From assembly GCF_001422045.1 (NCBI RefSeq), contig NZ_LMLW01000009.1:62001-126000 (forward strand): 64,000 nucleotides of DNA. The letters are read 5' to 3'. Made by a program: the position numbers and the translations under genes. Source of the DNA: Sphingomonas sp. Leaf242 (GTDB taxonomy: Bacteria > Pseudomonadota > Alphaproteobacteria > Sphingomonadales > Sphingomonadaceae). This document shows, piece after piece, positions 1 through 8,608 of the stretch; within the stretch, counting starts at the first letter, position 1, and every line of letters begins with the position of its first letter. The notes under the pieces are model-generated. The model made no database searches and had not been told where the DNA came from. It saw only the letters and a program-made list of their open reading frames with translations.

Positions 1-127
1 GATGATGGACTCGGGCGACTGGGGCCACAAGCTGGCGATGGAGATCTACGGCAAGGCGCGGCCGGGCTATCACGCGGTCACGCAGGTCACGGTCGACCGC
101 ATAACCGGTTGGAAACTCATGAACTGA
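1..127 (+). CDS. 3' end of an unidentified gene
   Basis: An open frame enters from the left edge and ends at a TGA at 125-127, giving 41 C-terminal residues that end in TGWKLMN. The stretch has normal GC-rich codon use and no internal stop. The fragment contains the motif GDWGHKLAMEIYGKARPGY, which I cannot assign to a family with confidence. A weak hairpin (about 137-155) follows the stop. Only the tail of the protein is present, so no function is offered. Confidence 0.6.
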   Translation, partial: MMDSGDWGHKLAMEIYGKARPGYHAVTQVTVDRITGWKLMN

Positions 128-264
128 GCTGCCCTGAGCGCCCGTTCGGGGCGTTGGTCGGCGCGGTAACACGCTTCGTCGGATATGGTTCCCGCACGGG
201 TTCCAATTAAATCGAACCTCCCGTAGCCAGACTGCGACAAACGGGTTTTGGCCGGGGGGTCTCG

Positions 265-882
265 ATGAATTTCAAGGCGTTAGCAGCGCGTTTTGCGCTG
301 GTGGTATCGTGTGGCCTGATGACGGCCACCCCTGCTGCGGCTCAGTTCTGGCAGTGCGTGACGTTCGCTCGCTCGGTGTCGGGCATCGAAATCCGCGGCA
401 ACGCCAACACCTGGTGGAGCCAGGCCGAGGGTCGCTACGAGCGTGGCCACACCCCGAAGGCCGGCTCGGTCCTCGCCTTCTCGCCGACCTCGCGGATGCG
501 CGTCGGCCATGTCGCGATGGTCTCGAAGGTCGTCAGCGACCGCGAAGTCCTCCTTACGCATGCAAACTGGTCGCGCCCCGGCGCCATCGAGACCAACGTC
601 CGCGCGGTCGACGTCTCCGCCGCCGGTGACTGGAGCATGGTCAAGGTGTGGTACGGCCCGCAGGGCGACCTCGGTACCTCGGCCTATCCGACCAAGGGCT
701 TCATCTATTCGGGCCATGCGCCTGCTGGCGATACGTTCGATGCGCCAGCGCAGCCTTCGTTCCAGATGGCGAGCCGCACTGTCTCCGCAACTCAGCGCGC
801 CAACGCTACGCAGCTTGCGACGATCCAGCACGGGCCGACCGACCCCCGCGGCATCTTCACGCTGGTGAACGAGGCGAACTGA
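265..882 (+). CDS. Exported CHAP-domain amidase/peptidase
   Basis: The 205-residue protein begins with a signal peptide of about 27 residues ending in TPAAAQ. A short CHAP (NlpC/P60-like) domain follows. The likely catalytic residues are Cys31 in QCVTFAR, His82 in VGHVAMV and Asn101 in THANW. CHAP proteins cleave peptidoglycan cross-links or amides in the periplasm. The domain takes up residues 28-130; the remaining 75 residues are low-complexity and Ala/Thr/Gln rich with no recognised fold. The ATG at 265 follows a GGGGGG stretch at short spacing. The gene stands alone, and a palindromic repeat lies downstream. Small exported CHAP proteins are common in sphingomonads. The domain is clear, but the substrate is not. 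Confidence 0.85.
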   Translation: MNFKALAARFALVVSCGLMTATPAAAQFWQCVTFARSVSGIEIRGNANTWWSQAEGRYERGHTPKAGSVLAFSPTSRMRVGHVAMVSKVVSDREVLLTHANWSRPGAIETNVRAVDVSAAGDWSMVKVWYGPQGDLGTSAYPTKGFIYSGHAPAGDTFDAPAQPSFQMASRTVSATQRANATQLATIQHGPTDPRGIFTLVNEAN

Positions 883-974
883 GGTTTGTCTGGGCGTGGT
901 GGCGGTTGCGTCAGTCCGCGCTCTACATCCAAAGTTTCGCTACTGATCGCTCCCCGACGGTCCAATTAGGCAAC

Positions 975-1077
975 CACCCCGGCGAAGGCCGGGACCCAGT
1001 TGGAAAGGTCGCAGTAACAGCTCGCCACCTTCGTTAGCGACGCCGCCCAACTGGACCCCGGCCTCCGCCGGGGAGGT
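975..1077. repeat. Palindromic element, family I
   Basis: Long inverted repeat: the left arm begins CACCCCGGCGAAGGCCGG, the right arm ends CCGGCCTCCGCCGGGGAGGT, and the central loop contains CGTTAGCGACG. It belongs to the same family as the copies near 22.8, 24.9, 27.9, 47.3 and 54.8 kb. With the next element it fills most of the 332-bp gap 883-1214, in which no gene was seen. Confidence 0.9.
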
Positions 1078-1108
1078 GCCATAAGGCCGAGCACTGATCT
1101 GCTAGCTT

Positions 1109-1164
1109 CTTGTTCTCCCGCGAAGGCGGGAGCCCAGTCTGGACCTCCGCCTTCGCGGGGGAAC
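1109..1164. repeat. Palindromic element, family II
   Basis: Short hairpin of about 56 bp: TTGTTCTCCCGCGAAGGCGG, a short CCCAGTCTGG centre, then the complementary arm ending CGCGGGGGAAC. It is nearly identical to the copy inside ligA at 63645-63703. Confidence 0.9.
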
Positions 1165-1214
1165 ACTCTACCTGTTCAACAGCGTAACGCGCCGCACACG
1201 TTCAATGAACGCCC

Positions 1215-1703
1215 TCAAGCAGCTTTGAACGTCAGCGCATCGCCATTCATGCAGTACCGCTTCCCCGTCGGCTTCGGCCCGTCATCGAACACGTGCCCAA
1301 GATGCCCGCCGCACCGCCGGCAATGCACCTCGGTCCGCGCCATCCCCATCGTCGAGTCCACCCGCGTCCGCACCGCATTCGGCAAGGGCTGCCAGAAGCT
1401 CGGCCAGCCGGTGCCGCTCTCGAACTTGGTCTTCGACAAATAGTTCGGCAATGCACACCCGGCGCAGGAGAAAATTCCCGCGCGATGCTCGCCGTTGAGC
1501 GGACTGGAATAGGGCACTTCCGTCGCTTCCTTGCGCAACGTGTTGTACGCGTCGGGCGACAGCTTCTTCCGCCACTGCGCGTCGGTTAGGGTCACCTCGA
1601 ACCGCTCGGCAGCCTGCGCGGGTTGAGACGAGCACCCCCAGAGCGCGAAGCCGGCGACGCCTGCTCCGGCGAGCGTGAGGAAAGCGCGGCGGTCCTGGGT
1701 CAT
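1215..1703 (-). CDS. msrB: Exported peptide-methionine (R)-S-oxide reductase MsrB
   Basis: MsrB reduces methionine-R-sulfoxide in proteins. The 162-residue product has the zinc-binding pairs Cys80/Cys83 (CAGC) and Cys128/Cys131 (CRRCGGHLGHVF), the SGTGWPSF core, and catalytic Cys151 in RYCMNG. The N-terminus (DRRAFLTLAG, hydrophobic stretch, then LWGC at 21-24) looks like a twin-arginine signal with a possible lipobox, so the enzyme probably acts in the periplasm. The start at 1703 is chosen because GGAG lies 8 nt upstream; an ATG four codons earlier (1715) is an alternative. It is transcribed after the P450 gene but with a 61-bp gap. No msrA or msrPQ gene is adjacent. Confidence 0.9.
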   Translation of the reverse strand: MTQDRRAFLTLAGAGVAGFALWGCSSQPAQAAERFEVTLTDAQWRKKLSPDAYNTLRKEATEVPYSSPLNGEHRAGIFSCAGCALPNYLSKTKFESGTGWPSFWQPLPNAVRTRVDSTMGMARTEVHCRRCGGHLGHVFDDGPKPTGKRYCMNGDALTFKAA

Positions 1704-1764
1704 GTTCGTCTCCATGGTTCGGATATAGGTACGGCCGAACCACCCGATAAGGTTAAGCCAAGCC

Positions 1765-3003
1765 TTAGTATTGACTGATTTCCACCGGTAATGTTCGATA
1801 GCCGTGGACGAAGCACGCGGCGACGCGCGTCGGTTCGGCGAGCACGTTGATGCGCATGCGGCGGGCGGCCATTTCCTCCAGCAGGATCGCAATCTGCATC
1901 TCCGCCAGCCGCGCGCCGACGCAGCGGTGGATCCCGTGCCCGAACGCCAGATGCCGCCGCGCATTCGGCCGATCGACCACGATCGCGTCCGCATCGTCGC
2001 CGAACACGCTCTCGTCGCGGTTCGCCGAGATGTACCAGAGCGCGAGCTTGTCGCCCGCCTTGATTGGCTGCCCCATCAATTCCGCATCGGCGGTCGCGGT
2101 GCGGCGCATGTGCGCGAGCGGGGTCTGCCAGCGCAGGATCTCGCTGACCGCATTGGGAATCAGCGTCGGGTCCGCCTCCAGCTTCGTGCGCGACTCCGGA
2201 AACGTGTCGAGGCCATAGGCGAGCGCTGACATCGAATTGCGCGTCGTGTCGTTGCCGCCGACGATCAGCAGGATGAGGTTCCCGATGAATTCGTTGTGAT
2301 CCATGTGGCTCATCGCGTCCGAATGGATCATCATCGAGATCAGGTCGGGCGTCGGATCCTTGTCGATCTTCGCGTCCCACAAGGTTTTGAAATACGAGCC
2401 GCATTCGAACATGTGCATGAGCCGCTGACCACGTAGCTCGTCGTTCTTAACGATCTCGATATCGCCCGCCCAGTCCGACCATAAGGTCAGTTTCCGCCGG
2501 TCCGCCCAGGGGAAGTCGAACAGGATAGCGAGCATCTGCGTGGTCAGTTCGATCGCGACCGTGTCGACCCAGTCGAACGCGGTGTTCCACCGCAGGCTGT
2601 CGAGCATGTCGGCGGTCCGCCTGCGAATATCGCCCGACATCCGGGTCATTTCGCTGGGGGTGAAGGCCGGCGCGACGGTGCGGCGCTGGCCGGTATGCAC
2701 CGGGCGATCGCGCGCGATGAACATCGGCATGCGGACGTCGCGCTCGGCGACGAAATCGGCGATCGTGATCCCGCCGGCTTCGGAGGAGTAGAGATCGGGG
2801 AGAGACTCGACCTCGACGATGCCCTTGTAGCTGGAGACCGACCAATAAGGGCCGTAGTCGGACTGCTCGACGTAATGGACGGGGGCTTCGGCGCGGAGTT
2901 GCGCGAACGGCGCCTGCCAGAGGTCGTCGCGGTAGAGTTCGGCGCGGCTCACATCGAGCGGATCGACTGTGTGTTGCGCCACGTCTCTTGCCAGAGTCGC
3001 CAT
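1765..3003 (-). CDS. Cytochrome P450, CYP153-like
   Basis: The protein has 412 residues and all the P450 signatures: I-helix GGNDTTRNS, ExxR (EILRW), and the heme loop FGHGIHRCVGARLAE with the thiolate Cys near residue 361. The stretches RWQTPLAHMRRTA and DRPNARRHLAFG match what is known of the CYP153 family, soluble class I P450s that hydroxylate the terminal carbon of alkanes and similar chains. The start at 3003 is preceded by GGGAGAGAG; longer frames run into the palindromic repeat upstream. Class I P450s need a ferredoxin and ferredoxin reductase, and neither is encoded nearby. The P450 call is certain; the CYP153 assignment comes from motif memory and is fairly likely. Confidence 0.9.
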   Translation of the reverse strand: MATLARDVAQHTVDPLDVSRAELYRDDLWQAPFAQLRAEAPVHYVEQSDYGPYWSVSSYKGIVEVESLPDLYSSEAGGITIADFVAERDVRMPMFIARDRPVHTGQRRTVAPAFTPSEMTRMSGDIRRRTADMLDSLRWNTAFDWVDTVAIELTTQMLAILFDFPWADRRKLTLWSDWAGDIEIVKNDELRGQRLMHMFECGSYFKTLWDAKIDKDPTPDLISMMIHSDAMSHMDHNEFIGNLILLIVGGNDTTRNSMSALAYGLDTFPESRTKLEADPTLIPNAVSEILRWQTPLAHMRRTATADAELMGQPIKAGDKLALWYISANRDESVFGDDADAIVVDRPNARRHLAFGHGIHRCVGARLAEMQIAILLEEMAARRMRINVLAEPTRVAACFVHGYRTLPVEISQY

Positions 3004-3062
3004 CGTCTCTCTCCCGTGTTTTGCAGCAGGAGAAGCTTTGCTAACACTTATGTCAATAGGCG

Positions 3063-3144
3063 CTGTTCTCCTGCGAATGCAGGAGTCCAGGGTAACAAAT
3101 ACCATCCCTCGCGGTCCTGGGCTCCCGCGTTCGCAGGAGAACGG
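3063..3144. repeat. Palindromic element, family II variant
   Basis: Inverted repeat TGTTCTCCTGCGAATGCAGG ... CGCGTTCGCAGGAGAACGG. It occupies almost the whole gap between the ABC permease stop and the P450 5' end, so it would sit at the 3' end of one transcript and the 5' region of the next. Confidence 0.85.
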
Positions 3145-4380
3145 TTAAGCTACTGCCTTCGCCTTGCGCCGCCAGAACGGCCGCGCGCTTCCGGACTGCA
3201 GCACGCCCCTTCGGAACAGCCGTGCGCCAACCGTGATGAAGATCGTCACCCACAAGGCCTGCCACGCCAGCGCCGCGACGTGCGGCCACAATTCCGGCGA
3301 GTTCGCTGCGTGCCCGGCCATCGCGAATGGCGACGACAGCGGGAACAGCTCGGCGGCGGTGGCGATCCAGCTGCCCGGCCGCGATGCCGCTGCCGAGGAC
3401 AGCCCGAACATCGCAACCTGAAGGATCGTGATCGGTAACGACAGCATCTGGATCTCGCGCATCGTCGTCGCCTGCGCGCCTACGCCGAGGAATACCGACC
3501 CGAGCAGCAGATACGCCATGCTGAAATACGCCGCGAACAGGACCGCGAACATCGGAGCGCCGACCGCCGGCGTCAGGTCGCCCAGCGCGACCGCGGCTGC
3601 TGCTGGCATCAACGACGTGATCTGGCTGACGACGGTGCCCCAGAACGCGACGAACAGCACCGCCACGCCGAACATCCCGATCAGCTTGCCGAAGAATACG
3701 GACTCCAGCGGCACCGCAGCGGCGAGCACTTCGATCACCTTGTTGTTGCGCTCCTCGGCCATCGTGCCGACGACCTGGCCCGACAGGAACAGCGTCAGGA
3801 AGAATATCCCGAATACCGCGAAGAAGGCGGATTGATGCTGCCCACCGACCGACGTGGTCGAGCGCGTGACCGGCGTCTTGGTCGCGGCGATCATCGGCAG
3901 CGTGCCGCCGAGCTTCTGCGCGGCGAGCGTCGTCTGTGCGAGCAACCCGAGATAATCCGCCGAACGCCGCCCGCGCGGTCCGTACAGGATCTGCGGCGCA
4001 TCGAGCGGGCCGTACAGTACCGCGGACGCATCGACGTCCTTGGTCTCGAATGCAGCCCGGGCTTGCGCCGCGGGATCGGCGGTCGGCGCGATGATCGACA
4101 GTTCGGGAGGCGCTTCGTCTCCGCGGAACATGCCACGCAGGCGCGTGTCGGCTTCGTCGATCGGCCGCACGGTAGTGGTGGGGACGATCGCGATGATCCG
4201 CGTCTTGTCCTGCGCGCCGCCGCTGACGCTCGCCGCGCCCATGCCCCCGATCGCGCCGAACGATCCCATGATGACCGGCGCGAACAGGAACAGCAGGAAG
4301 ATCGGCGTGAACACCGTGGCGATGAAGTCGCGGCGCGCGATCGTGAACGTCTGGCGGAGGGTGCGACGGAAACGGCTCAT
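3145..4380 (-). CDS. ABC-2 type transporter permease (NatB-like)
   Basis: This 411-residue integral membrane protein is the permease half of an ABC exporter. Membrane segments are visible near residues 18-42, 188-215, 235-260, 285-310, 315-337 and 370-392. A large extracytoplasmic domain separates the first segment from the rest, as is usual for NatB/YhaP-type ABC-2 permeases. Its ATG overlaps the stop of the ATPase gene by 4 bp (ATGA, 4377-4380), indicating translational coupling. The substrate cannot be read from the sequence; relatives export sodium or peptides, or have unknown cargo. Confidence 0.85.
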   Translation of the reverse strand: MSRFRRTLRQTFTIARRDFIATVFTPIFLLFLFAPVIMGSFGAIGGMGAASVSGGAQDKTRIIAIVPTTTVRPIDEADTRLRGMFRGDEAPPELSIIAPTADPAAQARAAFETKDVDASAVLYGPLDAPQILYGPRGRRSADYLGLLAQTTLAAQKLGGTLPMIAATKTPVTRSTTSVGGQHQSAFFAVFGIFFLTLFLSGQVVGTMAEERNNKVIEVLAAAVPLESVFFGKLIGMFGVAVLFVAFWGTVVSQITSLMPAAAAVALGDLTPAVGAPMFAVLFAAYFSMAYLLLGSVFLGVGAQATTMREIQMLSLPITILQVAMFGLSSAAASRPGSWIATAAELFPLSSPFAMAGHAANSPELWPHVAALAWQALWVTIFITVGARLFRRGVLQSGSARPFWRRKAKAVA

Positions 4381-5309
4381 GCTGCCTTCTCCACAGGTAC
4401 ATCACCGTGCTGCCCGACGATCCGGACGAACGCCTCGTGCAAGCCGGGCCGTTCGATCGACAGCCCCGAAATCCCGTACCCCGCGTCGATAAGCCTCACG
4501 AGCAAACTTTCGATTCCTTCACCCGGCAGCTCGAACCGCCAGCTATCCCCGTCCGCCACAGCATCCGACGGCAGCACGCCGCGGATCGCCGGATCGGGCC
4601 GATGCGGCGTGTAGTGGACGCGTTGCGGCAATATGCCTCGAGCGTCCGCGACCGTGCCTTCGAACCGTCGCTTGCCGCCGGCGATGATCGCCAGCCGGTC
4701 GCACAGGCGCTCGGCATGGCTCATGATATGCGTCGAGAACAGGATCGTCGCGCCGCGGTCGCGCTCGTTGAGGATCAGCTTCTCGAGCCGCTCCTGGTTG
4801 ACCGGATCGAGCCCCGAAAACGGCTCGTCGAGCACCAGCAGGTCGGGCTGATGCACCACCGAGCCGAGCAGCTGCACCAATTGCGCCATGCCCTTCGACA
4901 GCTTGCGGATCTTCTCGTCGACCGCATGGCCAAGGCCAGCGGCTTCCATCAACACCACCGCACGCTCGCGGCCGGTCTTCCAGTCGAGCCCACGCAGAGC
5001 TCCCAGGAACGCGATCGCCTCGCGCGCCTTCATCGCCGGATACAGTCCGCGCTCCTCGGGAAGATAGCCGACGCGGTCGCTCGCATCGCGCGGATTGTCG
5101 TAGCCGAGCAGCGTGCGGCTACCCTCGTCGGGCTCGATGATACCGAGCAGCATGCGCAGCGTCGTCGTCTTGCCCGCGCCATTGGGGCCGAGCACGCCGT
5201 ACACCGAGCCGCGCGGCACCATCATGTCCACCCCGTCGACCACGCGCCGTTCGCCGAACCGCTTCACGATCCCGTTCGCGGTGACCGCCCATTCATCGTT
5301 CACGCGCAA
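4377..5309 (-). CDS. ABC transporter ATP-binding protein (NatA-like)
   Basis: The 310-residue ATPase partners the permease downstream. Visible motifs are Walker A GPNGAGKTT (about residues 41-49), signature LSKGMAQLVQ, Walker B LLVLDEPFSGLD and the H-loop FSTHIM. The C-terminal 80 residues form the extra domain often found on NatA-like ATPases. The frame opens with TTG at 5309; a GTG two codons later (5303) is an equally good start, since GGAGGA lies 3-4 nt before the TTG and about 9 nt before the GTG. The gene is divergent from queG with under 50 bp between them, so promoters must overlap. Confidence 0.9.
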   Translation of the reverse strand: MRVNDEWAVTANGIVKRFGERRVVDGVDMMVPRGSVYGVLGPNGAGKTTTLRMLLGIIEPDEGSRTLLGYDNPRDASDRVGYLPEERGLYPAMKAREAIAFLGALRGLDWKTGRERAVVLMEAAGLGHAVDEKIRKLSKGMAQLVQLLGSVVHQPDLLVLDEPFSGLDPVNQERLEKLILNERDRGATILFSTHIMSHAERLCDRLAIIAGGKRRFEGTVADARGILPQRVHYTPHRPDPAIRGVLPSDAVADGDSWRFELPGEGIESLLVRLIDAGYGISGLSIERPGLHEAFVRIVGQHGDVPVEKAA

Positions 5310-5347
5310 TCTTCCTCCCGAGGGTGGCGTCGTGGTAGCGGGCGGAC

Positions 5348-6484
5348 GTGGCGCAAGACAAGCTGGAACACAGGCTCAAGGCCAAAGCGGCGGAACTGGG
5401 CTTCGTCGCGTGCGGGATCGCGCATGCGGACGCGGCGCCGCGCGCGGGCGAGCGGCTCCACCAATGGCTGGCGGACGGGCGTCACGGCGACATGATCTGG
5501 ATGGAGGAGCGCAAGCACCACCGCGAAAGCCCCGCCGGCCTGTGGCCCGAGGTGCGCAGCGTCATCGCGCTCGGCATGAGCTATGCGCCGAAGGACGATC
5601 CGCTCCGGCTGGCGGACGAGGGCGGGGTAGGGCGGATCTCGGTCTATGCGCAGGGGCCGGATTATCACGATGTCGTGAAGCGGCAGTTGAAGGCGCTCGG
5701 GCGATGGCTGGCGGCGGAAGCAGGCCGCGACCTGCCGCCGTTCGACTTGAAAGTGTTCGTCGACACCGCGCCGGTGATGGAAAAGCCGCTCGCCGAAGCC
5801 GCCGGGCTCGGCTGGCAGGGCAAGCACACCAACTTGGTCAGTCGCGAGCATGGCAGCTGGCTGTTCCTCGGCGCGATCTACACGACGCTCGATCTGGAAC
5901 CGGACAAGGGCGGCGTCGACACCTGCGGCAGTTGCGACGCGTGCCAGACCGCATGCCCGACCGCCGCCTTCCCGCGGCCGTACCAGCTCGATGCCCGCCG
6001 CTGCATCTCCTACCTGACGATCGAGCATGCCGGCCCGATCCCGCATGAATTTCGCGCCGCGATCGGCAACCGCATCTATGGCTGCGACGACTGCCTCGCC
6101 GTTTGCCCCTGGAACAAGTTTGCCGCCGCGGCGAACGCGAACCTGGCCTTCCACCCCCGCGCGGAACTGGTCGCGCCCGAACTCGCCGACATCCTCGCAC
6201 TCGACGATGCGAGCTTCCGCCAGGTCTTTGCCGGCTCCCCCATCAAGCGTATCGGTCGTGACAAGATGGTCCGCAACGCCCTGATCTCGGCGGGCAACAG
6301 CGGCGATGCGGCGTTGGCCGACACGGTCGCCGCGCTGCTCGACGATCCCGCCCCCTCGATCCGAGGCGCGGCGATATGGTCGCTGGCCCGGCTCGACGGT
6401 CTGCGCTGTCAGACCGAGCGCACCCGCCGTCTACCCCAAGAAGCCGACGACTCCGTCATCGCCGAATGGACCTCCGCCGCGTAG
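5348..6484 (+). CDS. queG: Epoxyqueuosine reductase QueG
   Basis: QueG carries out the last step of queuosine synthesis in tRNA, reducing epoxyqueuosine with cobalamin and two [4Fe-4S] clusters. The 378-residue protein has the cluster ligands CGSCDACQTACP and, further on, CDDCLAVCPWN. The conserved HTNLVSREHGSWLFLGAI stretch precedes them, and a HEAT-like tail (VAALLDDPAPSIRGAAIWSLARL) ends it. The start codon is GTG at 5348. Length and domain order are normal for the family. It is transcribed divergently from the ABC exporter genes. Confidence 0.95.
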   Translation: MAQDKLEHRLKAKAAELGFVACGIAHADAAPRAGERLHQWLADGRHGDMIWMEERKHHRESPAGLWPEVRSVIALGMSYAPKDDPLRLADEGGVGRISVYAQGPDYHDVVKRQLKALGRWLAAEAGRDLPPFDLKVFVDTAPVMEKPLAEAAGLGWQGKHTNLVSREHGSWLFLGAIYTTLDLEPDKGGVDTCGSCDACQTACPTAAFPRPYQLDARRCISYLTIEHAGPIPHEFRAAIGNRIYGCDDCLAVCPWNKFAAAANANLAFHPRAELVAPELADILALDDASFRQVFAGSPIKRIGRDKMVRNALISAGNSGDAALADTVAALLDDPAPSIRGAAIWSLARLDGLRCQTERTRRLPQEADDSVIAEWTSAA

Positions 6485-6564
6485 ACGTGACGATCAAGCG
6501 ACGTCCGACTTGGAAAGGAGAGCGGACTGGCGGCTTTCGGGCGGCATCAGGTATTATCGAAAGA

Positions 6565-7209
6565 TCACAGTGCCAAGCTGAGCAAAGCTTGGTCAACCTC
6601 CCAAGCGATTTGTCGCATAGTTGCCCAGTGAGCGCCGGTAACTGGTTGGTTTGACCCCTCGGTGGTTATCCGGATACGAGGATCGAGGTCGAAACCTAGC
6701 CAATGATAGCTCTCATTATCTATCTTTGAATCAACATGCCCCCCGCCGTCTTGGTTTCGCATGGAAAAAACGAGGTTCATTCGCTTAAGCTTTAGCCCCT
6801 TACTTGTCGTATAGATGATTTGTTCCCACCACTTTCCAAACTTGAGCCATGGAAGACCATCCAAGTTCATCCCAATCTGGCAGAGTGGCGCTATGCGGGT
6901 GCCCTCAGGGCCTAACTGAAGAACAGTTAATGGCGGTGCACGCATCAACTCGCCTCCCGATGGGGGGTCGGGCAATTTTATTTCGGAATTGGGAAATGTA
7001 AGCGCGCGTTTCAGTCCGAGTTGGCCTAAAAGAGATCGCGAACCTCCTCCATCCTGCAACAGCACGTAGCATGATTGGGCCAGCCGCTCGGCTTCCTCGA
7101 TCGCGCCCTCATCGTACGCTGCCATCGATCGACGCATATTTGAGATTTGGCGATCTAGCGCCTTTCGCAGATCATCCTCCGTTTTCGGAAACGACGATTG
7201 AGAAACCAT
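6565..7209 (-). CDS. Conserved hypothetical protein, AT-richer than its surroundings
   Basis: The 214-residue soluble protein has no signal peptide or membrane segment. It starts with a helical region (EDDLRKALDRQISNMRRSM) and contains GSRSLLGQLGLK and NQDGGGHVDSKIDN, which look like conserved blocks of a widespread uncharacterised bacterial family; I know of no assigned function. The gene and its 340-bp 5' flank are visibly richer in A and T than neighbouring genes and use codons rare elsewhere in the window (TTA, ATA, AGA), which suggests recent acquisition. It has no operon partner and converges on queG. Confidence 0.75.
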   Translation of the reverse strand: MVSQSSFPKTEDDLRKALDRQISNMRRSMAAYDEGAIEEAERLAQSCYVLLQDGGGSRSLLGQLGLKRALTFPNSEIKLPDPPSGGELMRAPPLTVLQLGPEGTRIAPLCQIGMNLDGLPWLKFGKWWEQIIYTTSKGLKLKRMNLVFSMRNQDGGGHVDSKIDNESYHWLGFDLDPRIRITTEGSNQPVTGAHWATMRQIAWEVDQALLSLAL

Positions 7210-7550
7210 CAGATCAACCCGTTGCTAAAATAACAAAGCGTGCGGATAAGCTACGAGGGATGTGGCTGCCTGTCGCTTGGTATCGCAAACAGTCTCGATC
7301 ACCCTATTCACATAGCGCTATTTCTGGATGCCCGCATCGTAATTGCGGCCAAAGTGCAGCTTAAGCGGTCGGTTGTTAGTAGTATGTGGAACCCATGGAC
7401 GGTACTCGAACCAAGCAAACGAACGCGCTTACGGGTGCCGCCCACGCTGACCGTGCCAAGGTCCGGACGCGATCCAGCACATGAATGAAGGGCCGCAATC
7501 AGGAGCGTCGATCATGGGCCGGGATGTCCGCAATTGGGCAAAACCCGCCG
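7210..7550. other. Gene-free gap with lowered GC
   Basis: No convincing reading frame, RNA or repeat was seen in these 341 bp. The base composition is closer to the adjacent orphan gene than to the core genome, so this may be its promoter region plus the remains of imported DNA. Confidence 0.4.
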
Positions 7551-7922
7551 CTACCGTCCACCCTCGCGCCGGGTCAGTGCGGCGACGCAACTGGCGCGGT
7601 CGATCGTGCTGCCGTCGGGTTCGCGCGCGTCGAGATAGGTGACGCGGGGAGCGTCGGATCCCTTGGGATAGAGATACGCGTCGAGCACGCAGATCCCGCT
7701 TTGGAACTGGAGTTTGCGCGCGCTGCCTTCGCGGACGTCGGCGTCGGGCTGGCCGAACAATTTGGTCAGGCCGGCGGCGTCCTGGCCTAGCACGCGTTCC
7801 AGGCCGACGCTCGTATACGGGATGGCGGGGCGGCCGACCGCGGGTTTCGCGACCGGTGCGGCGCAACCTGCCAGCCCGCCGCCGAGCGCCAAGGCGATCG
7901 CTATCGTCGTCAGTCGCGTCAT
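7551..7922 (-). CDS. Small lipoprotein of unknown function
   Basis: The 123-residue product has a lipoprotein signal ending in GLAGC (Cys20). The mature part contains SVGLERVLGQDAAGLTKLFG and an LDAYLYPKG stretch, seen in small SmpA/OmlA-like or unnamed alphaproteobacterial lipoproteins. The start at 7922 overlaps the stop of the EI24 gene by 4 bp (ATGA), so the two are co-translated. The role is unknown; the location is probably the periplasmic side of a membrane. Confidence 0.75.
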   Translation of the reverse strand: MTRLTTIAIALALGGGLAGCAAPVAKPAVGRPAIPYTSVGLERVLGQDAAGLTKLFGQPDADVREGSARKLQFQSGICVLDAYLYPKGSDAPRVTYLDAREPDGSTIDRASCVAALTRREGGR

Positions 7923-8608
7923 GATCGGCCTTTGCGGGAATACTGGCTGTGGAAGTAATGCGTGGCCATCGCCGCGCCGAGGACGGGCGCGGCGATGTTG
8001 AGGACCGGAACCACGAACAGCCCGGTGTTCGCAAGCCCCAGCGCGAACCGGCTCCCCTTGGTCGTCGCACGCCAGCCCCGCATCGCCGCCGCATCCATAT
8101 GCCGCGCCGCGACCATGTCGCCAAGATCGCGCCCGAGCAGCCAACCATTGACCACGAAGAACGCCGCAGCGGTGCCGACCCCAGTGACGAGCAGCGCGAT
8201 GTAGACCGGCAGCATCACCAGGTTGACGAGCACGACGCGAGCGGCCGAGCGGAGCCCCATTGCTAGACTGCGCGCGAACGCGACGGGGCGGGCGGTCTTC
8301 AGCGCGTCCGGGTAATGGCGTGCCTCGACCGCTTCGACGACTTCATCCGCGAAGATCCCGACGACCGCGATCGCCACCGCGCGGAACAACAGCCACAGCG
8401 CGAGGATCGTGACGAACAGCGCGAACGCCGCCGCGAGTCCGTCTGCGTGCCAGTCGAGCCACGCGGCCAGCGCGGCCTGCGTTCCCCACCACGTGCCGAT
8501 TCCGAGCAGCGCGAAGACAAGCAGCGTGACGATCATCGACTTGACGAACACGCGCAGCACCGGCGGATCGGTAAGCTGGCCAAGCGAAAGCAGGAGGGCG
8601 CGGAGCAT
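7919..8608 (-). CDS. EI24 / CysZ-like membrane protein
   Basis: The 229-residue protein has about five hydrophobic segments (near 25-45, 58-85, 125-150, 152-165, 190-215). It fits the EI24 family, which includes the sulfate permease CysZ, but CysZ function cannot be asserted because no cys genes are nearby. The start at 8608 (MLRALLLSLGQL) is chosen because upstream sequence in the same frame has no protein-like character and overlaps the divergent intergenic region. It overlaps the following lipoprotein gene. Confidence 0.75.
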   Translation of the reverse strand: MLRALLLSLGQLTDPPVLRVFVKSMIVTLLVFALLGIGTWWGTQAALAAWLDWHADGLAAAFALFVTILALWLLFRAVAIAVVGIFADEVVEAVEARHYPDALKTARPVAFARSLAMGLRSAARVVLVNLVMLPVYIALLVTGVGTAAAFFVVNGWLLGRDLGDMVAARHMDAAAMRGWRATTKGSRFALGLANTGLFVVPVLNIAAPVLGAAMATHYFHSQYSRKGRS

